A stretch of 10,737 nucleotides of DNA from JAFAQB01 sp046724555. Lineage in GTDB: Archaea; Thermoproteota; Nitrososphaeria; Nitrososphaerales; Nitrososphaeraceae. The stretch lies in assembly GCA_046724555.1 (NCBI GenBank), contig JBKOWU010000360.1:1-10737 (forward strand), in the 5' to 3' direction. The first letter of the stretch is position 1; each line of letters opens with the position of its first letter. The notes beneath the pieces are model-generated. The model did not search any database and had not been told where the DNA came from. It was given only the letters and a program-made list of their open reading frames with translations. A program made the translations under genes and the position numbers. Of this stretch, positions 4,945 through 10,737 are shown piece by piece.

Positions 4945-6214
4945 ACGACCGTACAATTTTGTAGATAGTTCCATCGTTGATTGATAAAACATATAGAAAG
5001 CCATCTGTTGGTCCAGTTTTTATATCGCTAATCGCGCCAAAACCAGTCCCAAATGTTACTGCAGATAGTTGGTTGTCATTATCTACTACCAAACCAGATG
5101 ATCCAGTCTGCGGCTTTATTCCTGTCCTGGTACTGTTGACTTCAAAGTAGTACAGGTTGCCATTATTGTAATCGCCAACGAAAATATTGTTTTTGTATTT
5201 CTGTCCTAATGCTGACGACTTCATGAATTCTATACCTGTCACAGCGACAGAATTTTTCCAACTAAATACAGGATCTGCATAATGAGAGCCAGGATAATTA
5301 ACTAGTTCATCAGCAGTATTAACACCTTCGTTTCTTGATAGCGGACCCATGACTTTAATCCATCCACTGTTAAAACCTGGTTTTACTACGTTAATTTCGT
5401 CATATACATCAGGCCCATTCTCAGTTTGCCATAAATTAGCAGTTATAGGATCAAATGCAATCCCAAAGCTGTTTCTTATACCATATGCATAGTACTTGTG
5501 CATCTCAACATTCGGATCATTTATGAACTGATTGTCAGGAGCTGCAGAACCATCATTAGGCTTAACTCTAAATATTACGGAAGTATTATCAGGATCGGGC
5601 CCATCTAAGATATTCTGGAGCTTACCTCTATGATTGAGATCGCCTATTACTGCGTAAAGGTAACGATCTGGACCAATAAGCAATTTCCCACCATCATGAT
5701 TAGGCCCTGGAAGTCCTGGAAGATCTAATATTAAAGCAGGGTTGATCAGAGTTTGATCCTGTTCATTCCAATCATATCTATAAACCCTATTTCGAAGGTC
5801 TCCACCATTTGATTGGGTATAGTATAGAAACACAAATTTCTTATTGTCATTGTTACTACTGGCAGTAGAAGCATCGCCTGTCTTGGTACTATTCATAATA
5901 GCAATTCCAAGCAAACCGCGTTCATTTTCTGTATCAACAGGTACTTGCAATACTGGCTTATCCTTTAGTATTCCGTTTGATACTAGGCGTACTTGTCCAC
6001 CTTTCTCCAATACTAGGATATTGTTATTGTCAATAAATGCCATGCTGGTAGGAGAATCCAAACCATTAACCAGAGTTTGAACTTTCAGGTTTGGATCTTT
6101 AGTTATGGAAGGAGCTGCTAAAGCGGTAGGAGAGTTATAAATTAAATATACAATAGCAGGAATTATGATAGCTAACGATACAGCAATTTCAATCTTTATT
6201 GCTCTTTTATTCAA
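4934..6214 (-). CDS. PQQ-dependent sugar dehydrogenase (soluble GDH/aldose dehydrogenase family), exported
   Basis: A 426-aa six-bladed beta-propeller oxidoreductase of the GSDH family, which oxidises sugars to lactones with pyrroloquinoline quinone and passes electrons to an external acceptor. Hallmarks seen are GLLGIAI (100-106), NHDGGKLLIGPD (172-183, with the presumed catalytic base His173), LYAVIGD (186-192), YAYGIRNSFGIAFDP (242-256, PQQ-contacting Arg-Asn), LWQTENGPDVYDEIN (261-275) and NSGWIKVMGP (282-291). Residues 7-34 form a hydrophobic helix followed by ALAAP, a signal peptide or membrane anchor, so the enzyme acts outside the membrane. Length is normal. The start is a TTG (6212-6214) just after an in-frame stop; a TATA box centred 27 bp upstream predicts a leaderless transcript from this codon. 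Whether PQQ is the true cofactor is not shown, because no PQQ synthesis genes are in the window. The 3' end overlaps the plus-strand 61-aa gene by 11 bp. Confidence 0.85.
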   Translation of the reverse strand: MNKRAIKIEIAVSLAIIIPAIVYLIYNSPTALAAPSITKDPNLKVQTLVNGLDSPTSMAFIDNNNILVLEKGGQVRLVSNGILKDKPVLQVPVDTENERGLLGIAIMNSTKTGDASTASSNNDNKKFVFLYYTQSNGGDLRNRVYRYDWNEQDQTLINPALILDLPGLPGPNHDGGKLLIGPDRYLYAVIGDLNHRGKLQNILDGPDPDNTSVIFRVKPNDGSAAPDNQFINDPNVEMHKYYAYGIRNSFGIAFDPITANLWQTENGPDVYDEINVVKPGFNSGWIKVMGPLSRNEGVNTADELVNYPGSHYADPVFSWKNSVAVTGIEFMKSSALGQKYKNNIFVGDYNNGNLYYFEVNSTRTGIKPQTGSSGLVVDNDNQLSAVTFGTGFGAISDIKTGPTDGFLYVLSINDGTIYKIVRSFTK

Positions 6215-6235
6215 TGATCCTGCTTACTAGATCAC

Positions 6236-6245
6236 ATATTATAAT
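6236..6245 (-). promoter_or_regulatory. TATA box of the sugar dehydrogenase
   Basis: On the minus strand this is ATTATAATAT, centred about 27 bp from the TTG start at 6214. The spacing implies a leaderless mRNA with a non-ATG start. Confidence 0.5.
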
Positions 6246-6629
6246 GTATTAGTTGATTAAAATAATAATAGATAATCCTGCCATTGCTGCTGTGATGATT
6301 GCTACACTTTTAGTTACCACATAATGTTGCTTGATGCGAGACTACTACATAATCTATAAAGCTAACTTCCACACATAATCTTTGAAATCAATAATTGTGG
6401 ACTTATATCAAAATATCACTACATTAAGAACTGCTGTGTATAATAATGGAACACTCCCCCAATTAGCTATTAGTTTTGGTCTGGGTATTACCATTTTGAC
6501 ATTCCATTCTAGCACTTTCAAGAAAGAACAGATTAAGGTCAATCACTAAATAAACATGTAAGCTTAGTTAGATAGAATATAGAGAATTTATATTCCGAAT
6601 TAATTTCGACAATTAAATACAGCTGAAAT
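6246..6629. other. Intergenic region between divergent promoters
   Basis: About 380 bp between the dehydrogenase and Rieske promoters. It contains the aquaporin-like relic at 6382-6549. It also holds a 23-codon minus-strand frame (GTG 6320 to stop 6249) predicting a single hydrophobic helix (VAIITAAMAGLSIIILIN), which overlaps the approach to the dehydrogenase promoter. Neither is likely to be an active gene, and no other structure was seen. Confidence 0.3.
6382..6549 (+). pseudogene. Possible aquaporin (MIP) gene relic
   Basis: The plus frame (no ATG; TTG at 6382) encodes TAVYNNGTLPQLAISFGLGI and then TILTFHSS before becoming charged and stopping at 6549. The NGTLPQLAISFGLGI stretch resembles the region of MIP channels just before the first NPA loop (usually followed by a strand ending S-G-A-H-x-N-P-A). 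The NPA motif and all other helices are absent. The match is short and from memory, so a different membrane protein is possible. Confidence 0.25.
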
Positions 6630-6637
6630 GATATAAG
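6630..6637 (+). promoter_or_regulatory. TATA box of the Rieske ferredoxin
   Basis: GATATAAG is centred 27 bp before the ATG at 6661. It fixes that ATG rather than the GTG at 6646 as the start and predicts a leaderless mRNA. Confidence 0.5.
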
Positions 6638-6660
6638 TCTAATAAGTGATCTGTATCAAT

Positions 6661-7002
6661 ATGTCTCAAGAAGAACAATTTCAAAAGGTGGCAAATAAGG
6701 ATGATTTGAAGGAAGGGGGCATGCTTAAAGTAGAAGCCAATGGAAAACAAATTGTCTTATCTATGATTGAAGGAAAAGTATATGCTATTGACGAAATCTG
6801 CACTCATGAAGGAGGGCCATTACATGAAGGTGAGCTTAATGGCTATGACCTTAAATGTCCATGGCATTATGCAGTATTTGATGTTAGAAATGGTGAAGTT
6901 TCAGATGCAACAGTATGGGCAACAAGCCTTAATTCTTATACTGTAAAAGTAGATGAGACAAATGGAGATATACTGGTAAATCCAAATGGCAAGAAAATGT
7001 AA
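6661..7002 (+). CDS. Rieske-type [2Fe-2S] ferredoxin
   Basis: A 113-aa stand-alone Rieske domain. The cluster ligands are Cys47 and His49 in CTHEGGPLHEG and Cys66 and His69 in CPWHYAVFD, the standard C-x-H...C-x2-H spacing with 16 residues between the halves. There is no signal peptide or membrane helix, so it is a cytoplasmic electron carrier of the NirD/BphF-like small ferredoxin type, not the membrane Rieske protein of a bc complex. Such proteins feed oxygenases or act with reductases; no partner is adjacent, so its acceptor is unknown. The frame allows a GTG five codons earlier (6646), but a TATA box 27 bp before the ATG at 6661 supports the shorter form. A T6 run about 28 bp past the stop may end the transcript. 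Confidence 0.88.
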   Translation: MSQEEQFQKVANKDDLKEGGMLKVEANGKQIVLSMIEGKVYAIDEICTHEGGPLHEGELNGYDLKCPWHYAVFDVRNGEVSDATVWATSLNSYTVKVDETNGDILVNPNGKKM

Positions 7003-7027
7003 TGCTTGATGAGAAAGTAAGAAGCAC

Positions 7028-7036
7028 CTATTTTTT
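7028..7036 (+). terminator. T-tract terminator after the Rieske gene
   Basis: A CTATTTTTT run lies about 28 bp downstream of the stop codon. Archaeal RNA polymerase commonly terminates at T-tracts without a strong hairpin. Confidence 0.35.
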
Positions 7037-7326
7037 GATATATCTGACAGAACTGGAATTTATCTAGTCACTACCGCTCAATAAATTAGTAATCTCGCAT
7101 TGTTACAATAATATAGAAGAACTCAATAGAAGAGCATATGATGAAGCTGCAATTGCTGTGCCATTGGAATATCGTTAACATAAACAATAGCATGAATCAG
7201 AGCATAAACAATCGATAAAGGGTAAATGATTCATTTCCTTACTGAAAGTACGCCAGAATTAATATTTTGTGATCTTAATTAGCTCTTCAATTAACATACG
7301 TAGCATGCTTAGGAAACATATTACAT
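7037..7326. other. Intergenic region, possible gene-tail relic
   Basis: No intact gene. The plus frame ending at the TAA at 7178 reads NNIEELNRRAYDEAAIAVPL then EYR, which looks like the C-terminus of a lost protein, but an in-frame stop near 7065 and the absence of a start make it at most a relic. The remainder (7180-7326) is AT-rich with nothing recognisable. Confidence 0.25.
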
Positions 7327-7596
7327 TCAAGTGTTCTTTATACGGGGAATTGTGTTATTGCCAATATCATAGCCTTTTTGTCTAAGATACTTTAAAGTCA
7401 ATTTATACACCAGTTCATCATAGTCTGTTACTTTCAATACTCTTTTCCATGAAACTTCACCGGTCTCTGAAACTTCTTTCGATAATAATTCTGTGGTTTT
7501 TCTTGCTTCTTGTCTACACTGCTCCATCGTTTTGCCGTTCTTATAAGCATGAATACGAGAATCGCAACTAGTAGCATTATTCTGCTGATTTTCCAC
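7327..7596 (-). CDS. Hypothetical 89-aa protein
   Basis: A charged, soluble protein with GKTMEQCRQEARKTTELLSK (amphipathic helix) followed by SWKRVLKVTDYDELVYKLTL and KYLRQKGYDIGNN. The last part resembles a helix-turn pattern but I can assign no family. Two Cys residues do not form a metal motif. The frame extends to a TTG at 7620, adding MLLVYFYL; the TATA-like element at 7628-7636 (minus strand) would start transcription near 7605, so the GTG at 7596 is preferred. An ATG further in (residue 24 of this form) is a third choice. It is divergent from the HTH gene at 7799 and shares its 200-bp upstream region, so the two could be co-regulated. Confidence 0.5.
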   Translation of the reverse strand: MENQQNNATSCDSRIHAYKNGKTMEQCRQEARKTTELLSKEVSETGEVSWKRVLKVTDYDELVYKLTLKYLRQKGYDIGNNTIPRIKNT

Positions 7597-7627
7597 TAAG
7601 TAAAAGTAGACTAGCAACAATTTAAAC

Positions 7628-7636
7628 GATATTTAG
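7628..7636 (-). promoter_or_regulatory. TATA-like element of the 89-aa gene
   Basis: CTAAATATC on the minus strand, about 36 bp before the GTG at 7596. It favours this start over the TTG at 7620. Confidence 0.35.
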
Positions 7637-7700
7637 TTAGTATTTTGAGAAAAATTGGCCCCTAGATGAATGAAACGGCGAAATGCATAAAGCTGACTTA

Positions 7701-7710
7701 CATATATATT
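7701..7710 (+). promoter_or_regulatory. TATA box of the HTH gene
   Basis: CATATATATT predicts transcription start near 7733, giving a leader of about 65 nt that contains the first copy of a direct repeat and an AAGGAG ribosome-binding site (7781-7786). Confidence 0.35.
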
Positions 7711-7746
7711 CATTGAAATAAAAAGCCGTGGACTTGCAGCATATAC

Positions 7747-7819
7747 TGAGTGTAAAAGTTGAAAGCCTTGTCAATTTACGAAGGAGAATATTGAAAGTTT
7801 GAGCACAAAAGTTGAAAGC
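7747..7819 (+). repeat. 20-bp direct repeat spanning the HTH gene start
   Basis: TGAG-nnn-AAAAGTTGAAAGC occurs at 7747-7766 and at 7800-7819, 53 bp apart, matching at 17 of 20 positions, with the last 13 bp identical. The second copy begins at the second base of the TTG start codon, the first lies in the predicted leader. This suggests either a tandem duplication of the start region or two binding sites for the encoded HTH protein. Confidence 0.6.
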
Positions 7820-8119
7820 TCACAACTGCAAATAGAGTGGAGAAGAAACAAAGTCGCAGAGCTCGATAGCCAGGGTCATAGCCAGCCAGAGATATCAGGC
7901 ATATTGCAGGTAAGTATTGGGACTGTAAACAGAGACTTATCTATTTTAAGACAGCAGGCTAAGGACAATATCAAGGGATACGTTGACGAGCGATTACCAG
8001 AGGAATATGAAAAATATCTTGTTAGATTAAATGCAATAACAAAAGAAGCATGGAATACAGCACAAAATACAGAAGAAGAGTATTCATATATGATTGTTCA
8101 AAGCTTACCTCATAAATAA
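7799..8119 (+). CDS. Short helix-turn-helix protein, thaumarchaeal type
   Basis: A 106-aa protein. Residues 12-50 (EWRRNKVAELDSQGHSQPEI, then SGILQVSIGTVNRDLSILR) form a helix-turn-helix of the sigma-70-region-4/transposase HTH kind: a 'W/RR..V..L..QG.S..EI...L.VS..TV.RDL..L' pattern. A helical segment with LPEEYEKYL (66-74) follows. Many Nitrososphaeria carry families of such proteins, about 120-140 aa long, usually ending with a conserved segment after the LPEEY block; here the C-terminus is shorter and ends SYMIVQSLPHK, so the gene may be slightly truncated. It is probably a DNA-binding regulator. The start is a TTG with AAGGAG about 12 nt upstream. A direct repeat covers the start and could allow autoregulation. 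Confidence 0.65.
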   Translation: MSTKVESSQLQIEWRRNKVAELDSQGHSQPEISGILQVSIGTVNRDLSILRQQAKDNIKGYVDERLPEEYEKYLVRLNAITKEAWNTAQNTEEEYSYMIVQSLPHK

Positions 8120-8181
8120 CAAATTTTATATCTTCCACCTGTAACATTGACATGCGTGAGCATTGTTAGACACTAGGAGTA

Positions 8182-9216
8182 GTGATTTGTGACATAATAG
8201 GACTCACCAGAAAGAGCCTTTTCGTTGGGTTAGTTTTAGCCATTATTATTTCTGACTCATTCATTTATTTTGCTCAGATACAAACAAAAGCTTTCTATTC
8301 AAGTTGGATAATAAGCATTAATGCTTCTACTGCTGCAGCACTAGCTATATTTGTAGTATATAGACATATGCAACAACGCAGACGTCATCAACAAGACCAT
8401 CATAGCAAAAGCCATTTAGCTCTTGCAATAGGATTGTCATTATGGCTTTGTGCCGACCTTATATGGGCAAGTTATGAAATCGTACTAGAAATAGTTCCAC
8501 CTGTTCCATCAGCGGCAGATTTTGTTTGGTTATCTGCTTATGCCTTCCTTGCTTATTATTTATATTCAACATATATTGAATTCCATAAAAGATTCAATTT
8601 TAATACCAAAATCCTAGTCACAAGTATAATTGGTTGTGGAATATTCCTTACATATATAATTGCTCTTACCACAGGTCTATCTGTTTTATCTTCTCCAAGG
8701 GGCATTGCTATGTTTGCAGTCATAATCGCCTATCCAATTATGGACGCCGTTTTAATGGTTCCTGCAATAGTAATTTTGGTGAATTTTAGAAAGGAGCCAT
8801 TGTGGTTCACACCTTGGATATGTGAATCCTTGGGTTTATTTTTAATTGCTATATCAGATAGTTGGTTTGCAGTCGTTGTTCTCACGTCAATAGTAGAGCA
8901 ATTTTGGTTATCTTCTATATTTTTTGCAGCCCATTATTTAGTTATAGCTGCAGGATTATTATGGTATGTGAAATTTCTGCTAACACATAGTCAGCCAAGT
9001 GATGAGCGTAGTACATCAGAACAAATAGAGACATCGATTATCGCCCCAAGAGGTGGCTTCACTGACGAGCATAAATTAGAAGAAAAAAACCATAAAAGAA
9101 TTAGTTACACAGGACTTACCGTCATAGCCGCTATAGTAGTTATTGCTGTAGCAATTGGAGTTTATTTCTCTTTGTATTCACTGCCATCATTCTCCTCGTT
9201 TTTCCCCTTTTTCTAA
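8182..9216 (+). CDS. Polytopic membrane sensor-like domain; N-terminal half of a probable frameshifted receptor
   Basis: A 344-aa membrane protein with eight hydrophobic helices (about residues 12-31, 42-60, 78-98, 112-131, 144-165, 175-201, 207-232, 236-262), a charged cytoplasmic loop (265-304) and a ninth helix (306-330). Residues 84-118, LSLWLCADLIWASYEIVLEI followed by PPVPSAADFVW, match a pattern that I recall from N-terminal sensor modules of membrane signalling proteins (diguanylate cyclases, kinases). With a cytoplasmic N-terminus, the ninth helix would put what follows outside the cell. The frame ends at a TAA right after a T5-C4-T5 run (9199-9212); a +1 shift there continues directly into the binding-protein domain. 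The start is a GTG with GGAG close upstream; a TATA-like TTTTATATC lies near 8123-8131. The function of the membrane part alone is unknown. Confidence 0.65.
   Translation: MICDIIGLTRKSLFVGLVLAIIISDSFIYFAQIQTKAFYSSWIISINASTAAALAIFVVYRHMQQRRRHQQDHHSKSHLALAIGLSLWLCADLIWASYEIVLEIVPPVPSAADFVWLSAYAFLAYYLYSTYIEFHKRFNFNTKILVTSIIGCGIFLTYIIALTTGLSVLSSPRGIAMFAVIIAYPIMDAVLMVPAIVILVNFRKEPLWFTPWICESLGLFLIAISDSWFAVVVLTSIVEQFWLSSIFFAAHYLVIAAGLLWYVKFLLTHSQPSDERSTSEQIETSIIAPRGGFTDEHKLEEKNHKRISYTGLTVIAAIVVIAVAIGVYFSLYSLPSFSSFFPFF
9199..9212 (+). other. Homopolymer run where the receptor frame appears to shift
   Basis: The run T5-C4-T5 sits two bases before the TAA of the membrane-domain frame. Skipping one base here joins the upstream TM helix to the SNADSEVISPAP start of the binding domain without a stop. 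It could be a true frameshift mutation, a slippery site, or a sequencing error. Confidence 0.6.
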
Positions 9217-10474
9217 TGCAGATTCTGAGGTAATATCGCCGGCTCCGGCCACTGCTTTAAAGCAGCAAACAGTGACAATAGGTGCTCTCATTCCAATAAC
9301 AGGTGTATCATCTTCTTTAGGTGAATCAGAAGGGGCAGCACTAAAGGTTGCAACTAAAGACGTCAATGAATATCTTTTGAAGACTCATTCAGGCATTGGT
9401 ATTGAGCTAGTTGTAAAAGACACACAATCAAATCCATCAGTTAGCTTAGAAAAGCTAAAGCACTTAGCAGCAAAAGGTATAAAGATAGTTATAGGTCCTG
9501 CAACAAGCGCAGCAGTCCAAGGAGTAAAAGACTACGCTGATAAAAATGGAATAATATTAATTAGTCCATCGAGTACTGCTCCATCTTTAGCGATAGCCGG
9601 CGATAACCTTTTCAGATTTGTCCCAGACGACAGGCACCAAGGTGAAGCGATAGCCAAAAGGATGTGGGATGATGGAATAAGAGTAGTAATACCTTTTTGG
9701 AGAACTGATATTTATGGAAACGATTTGGTTAAAGCAACAAAGCACAGTGTCCAAGAGCTAGGCGGCAGAGTTGCTGATGGAGTTGGATATATACCAAATA
9801 CAGGTGATTTTGCAGCCAGTCTTAATAGAATTAATTTTATCGTTTGGGACCAAGATCTGAAAGCTTTGGACTCTAAAGTAAACCAAGCTATATCTCAATA
9901 TGGCACAGATAAGGTTGGAGTATACTTTGTAGCATTTGATGAAATCGCACCCATTTTTATTCAAGCGCAAAACCATCCTACACTTTCAAAAGTAAAATGG
10001 TATGGTAGTGATGGTTCTACACTAAACAACAAGCTTATAAGAAATACTGAAGCTGCTGCCTTTGCAGTAAAAACACGTTTTCCAGCTCCCATTTACGCAG
10101 TTGAAAATGATAATGACGAAAGGCTCAAACATGTCGAAGCCCAGATCCATCAACATATAGAAAGAACGCCCCGATCTTACGCAAGTGTTGCTTATGATAT
10201 ACTATGGATAGCAGCCCTAGCTGAAAATAATACCAAAGCAACACGAGATATTAATTACTTGAAAAATACAATTGAGAAGATAACCAAGTCCTATAATGGA
10301 ATCACGGGCAACACGACTTTAAACCAATTTGGAGATAGGAAGTATGGAGATTATGATTTTTGGGTTGTAAGAAATAATGGGAGTACTGATGATTCCTTTA
10401 TTTGGACGCGCGTTGGCAAATACGTGCCTGGTATAAGAACTGAACAAGGGCTTATCACCAGATCATCTCCGTAA
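9217..10474 (+). CDS. LivK-type extracellular ligand-binding domain (Peripla_BP_6), C-terminal half of a probable frameshifted receptor
   Basis: From about 9225 this frame encodes a complete type I periplasmic-binding fold of the branched-chain amino-acid/amide family: TVTIGALIPITG (first strand and ligand loop), DVNEYL, VVKDTQSNPSVSLEKL, GIKIVIGPATSAAV, ISPSSTAPSLAI, NLFRFVPDD, VVIPFWRTDIYGND, KVKWYGSDG, PRSYASVAYDILWIAAL and the GITGNTTLNQFGDR segment near the end. The frame is open back to a TTG at 9155, but that would give an N-terminus (MEFISLCIHCHHSPRFSP) that is neither signal peptide nor anchor and is antiphase to a real TM helix. Related archaeal binding proteins have an N-terminal helix here, and the preceding frame supplies one. 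I therefore read it as the outer domain of one protein of about 760 aa beginning at 8182. The ligand is unknown; no ABC permease or ATPase gene is adjacent, so a receptor role is as likely as transport. Confidence 0.75.
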
Positions 10475-10511
10475 GGTTAGGTAGAACTCTGAGACCCTCT
10501 ATCATGTTCGA

Positions 10512-10520
10512 TTAAATATA
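10512..10520 (+). promoter_or_regulatory. TATA box of the NTF2-like gene
   Basis: TTAAATATA is centred 27 bp before the GTG at 10543, which would be a leaderless start. The ATG at 10579 would then have a leader of about 36 nt. Confidence 0.4.
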
Positions 10521-10542
10521 ATATTATGTTAGAAGAAATATC

Positions 10543-10737
10543 GTGGTAAACAGAAAGGATACGCACAACAATAACAAAATGACGAGGAAAAAGAAGAAGA
10601 ACAATAAAACTAAAAGCATAAAGAGAAAACGCTATAGTTTAGGAGCAGTATTTGATAAACACGTCAAACATGAATTCCAGGACCGTGATGTAGATGCAAC
10701 CATGAAAACAATGGTTGGAGAACCATATGTACATCAC
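10543..10737 (+). CDS. NTF2/SnoaL-like protein, 3' end outside window
   Basis: The N-terminal 65 codons of a gene that continues past the window. From about residue 35 it reads VFDKHVKHEFQDRDVDATMK, then TMVGEPYVHH. This matches the first helix of small NTF2/SnoaL-like domains, whose 'F..H...EF...DVDATM.TM...PYV' pattern is also found fused to, or next to, dienelactone-hydrolase-like enzymes. The fold forms a cone-shaped pocket used by varied isomerases and hydrolases, so no reaction can be named. The first 35 residues are a very basic Lys/Arg/Asn-rich tail (TRKKKKNNKTKSIKRKR), unusual for the family. Start choice: GTG at 10543 (27 bp from a TATA box) or ATG at 10579. Confidence 0.6.
   Translation, partial: MVNRKDTHNNNKMTRKKKKNNKTKSIKRKRYSLGAVFDKHVKHEFQDRDVDATMKTMVGEPYVHH

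Noticed and set aside
5844..6080. Plus-strand 78-codon frame inside the sugar dehydrogenase
   Set aside because: Shadow of the propeller gene, with no motif or promoter.
6249..6320. Tiny minus-strand frame for a single hydrophobic helix upstream of the dehydrogenase
   Set aside because: Only 23 residues, no ribosome-binding site, lies across the dehydrogenase promoter region; hydrophobic runs are frequent in AT-rich DNA.
9758..9976. Minus-strand 72-codon frame inside the binding-protein domain
   Set aside because: Shadow of the conserved binding-protein frame.

Overview
The window looks like an AT-rich chromosomal stretch from an ammonia-oxidising archaeon (Nitrososphaeria, most like Nitrososphaera/Nitrosocosmicus). 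This is an inference from recognisable families, with no database search. The families are an archaeal dihydropteroate-synthase homologue, PsbP-type and zinc-ribbon proteins, a short thaumarchaeal HTH protein, an archaeal LivK-type binding protein and an Fcf1-like PIN protein. The promoters are archaeal too: TATA boxes often sit about 27 nt before the start codon, implying leaderless mRNAs, and Shine-Dalgarno sites appear mainly inside multi-gene units. No rRNA, tRNA or CRISPR array was found.

Layout. 1-540: the 5' part of a small conserved protein (minus) and an unrecognised 79-aa protein (plus). 797-1284 (minus): a zinc-ribbon/linker/PsbP protein that appears split by a frameshift and cut short. 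1285-1728: no protein gene, but a TATA box, a hairpin and a T-tract arranged like a small RNA gene. 1729-2230: decayed coding fragments on both strands. 2271-3125: the DHPS-family enzyme. 3161-3538 (minus): PIN nuclease, followed divergently by the relic of an AbrB-type antitoxin. 3802-4944: remains of a mobile element, comprising the C-terminal part of a plasmid/virus-type helicase-primase, a translationally coupled 61-aa gene, and a fragment of another gene abutting head-to-head. 4934-6214 (minus): an exported PQQ-type sugar dehydrogenase. 6215-6660: intergenic, with an aquaporin-like relic. 6661-7002: a Rieske ferredoxin. 7327-8119: a divergent pair, an unrecognised 89-aa protein and an HTH protein whose start overlaps a direct repeat. 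8182-10474: a polytopic membrane domain and a periplasmic-binding domain in two frames, very probably one receptor-like protein interrupted by a +1 frameshift in a T5-C4-T5 run. 10543-end: the beginning of an NTF2/SnoaL-like protein.

The window is a patchwork rather than one pathway. Intact, independently promoted housekeeping or redox genes (DHPS homologue, PIN nuclease, sugar dehydrogenase, Rieske ferredoxin) alternate with decayed accessory DNA. At least three genes carry apparent single-base frameshifts (zinc-ribbon/PsbP, AbrB, membrane-sensor/binding protein), so either the region is decaying or the assembly has homopolymer errors. The most interesting item is the predicted fusion of an eight-helix sensor-like membrane module to an extracellular LivK-type ligand-binding domain.
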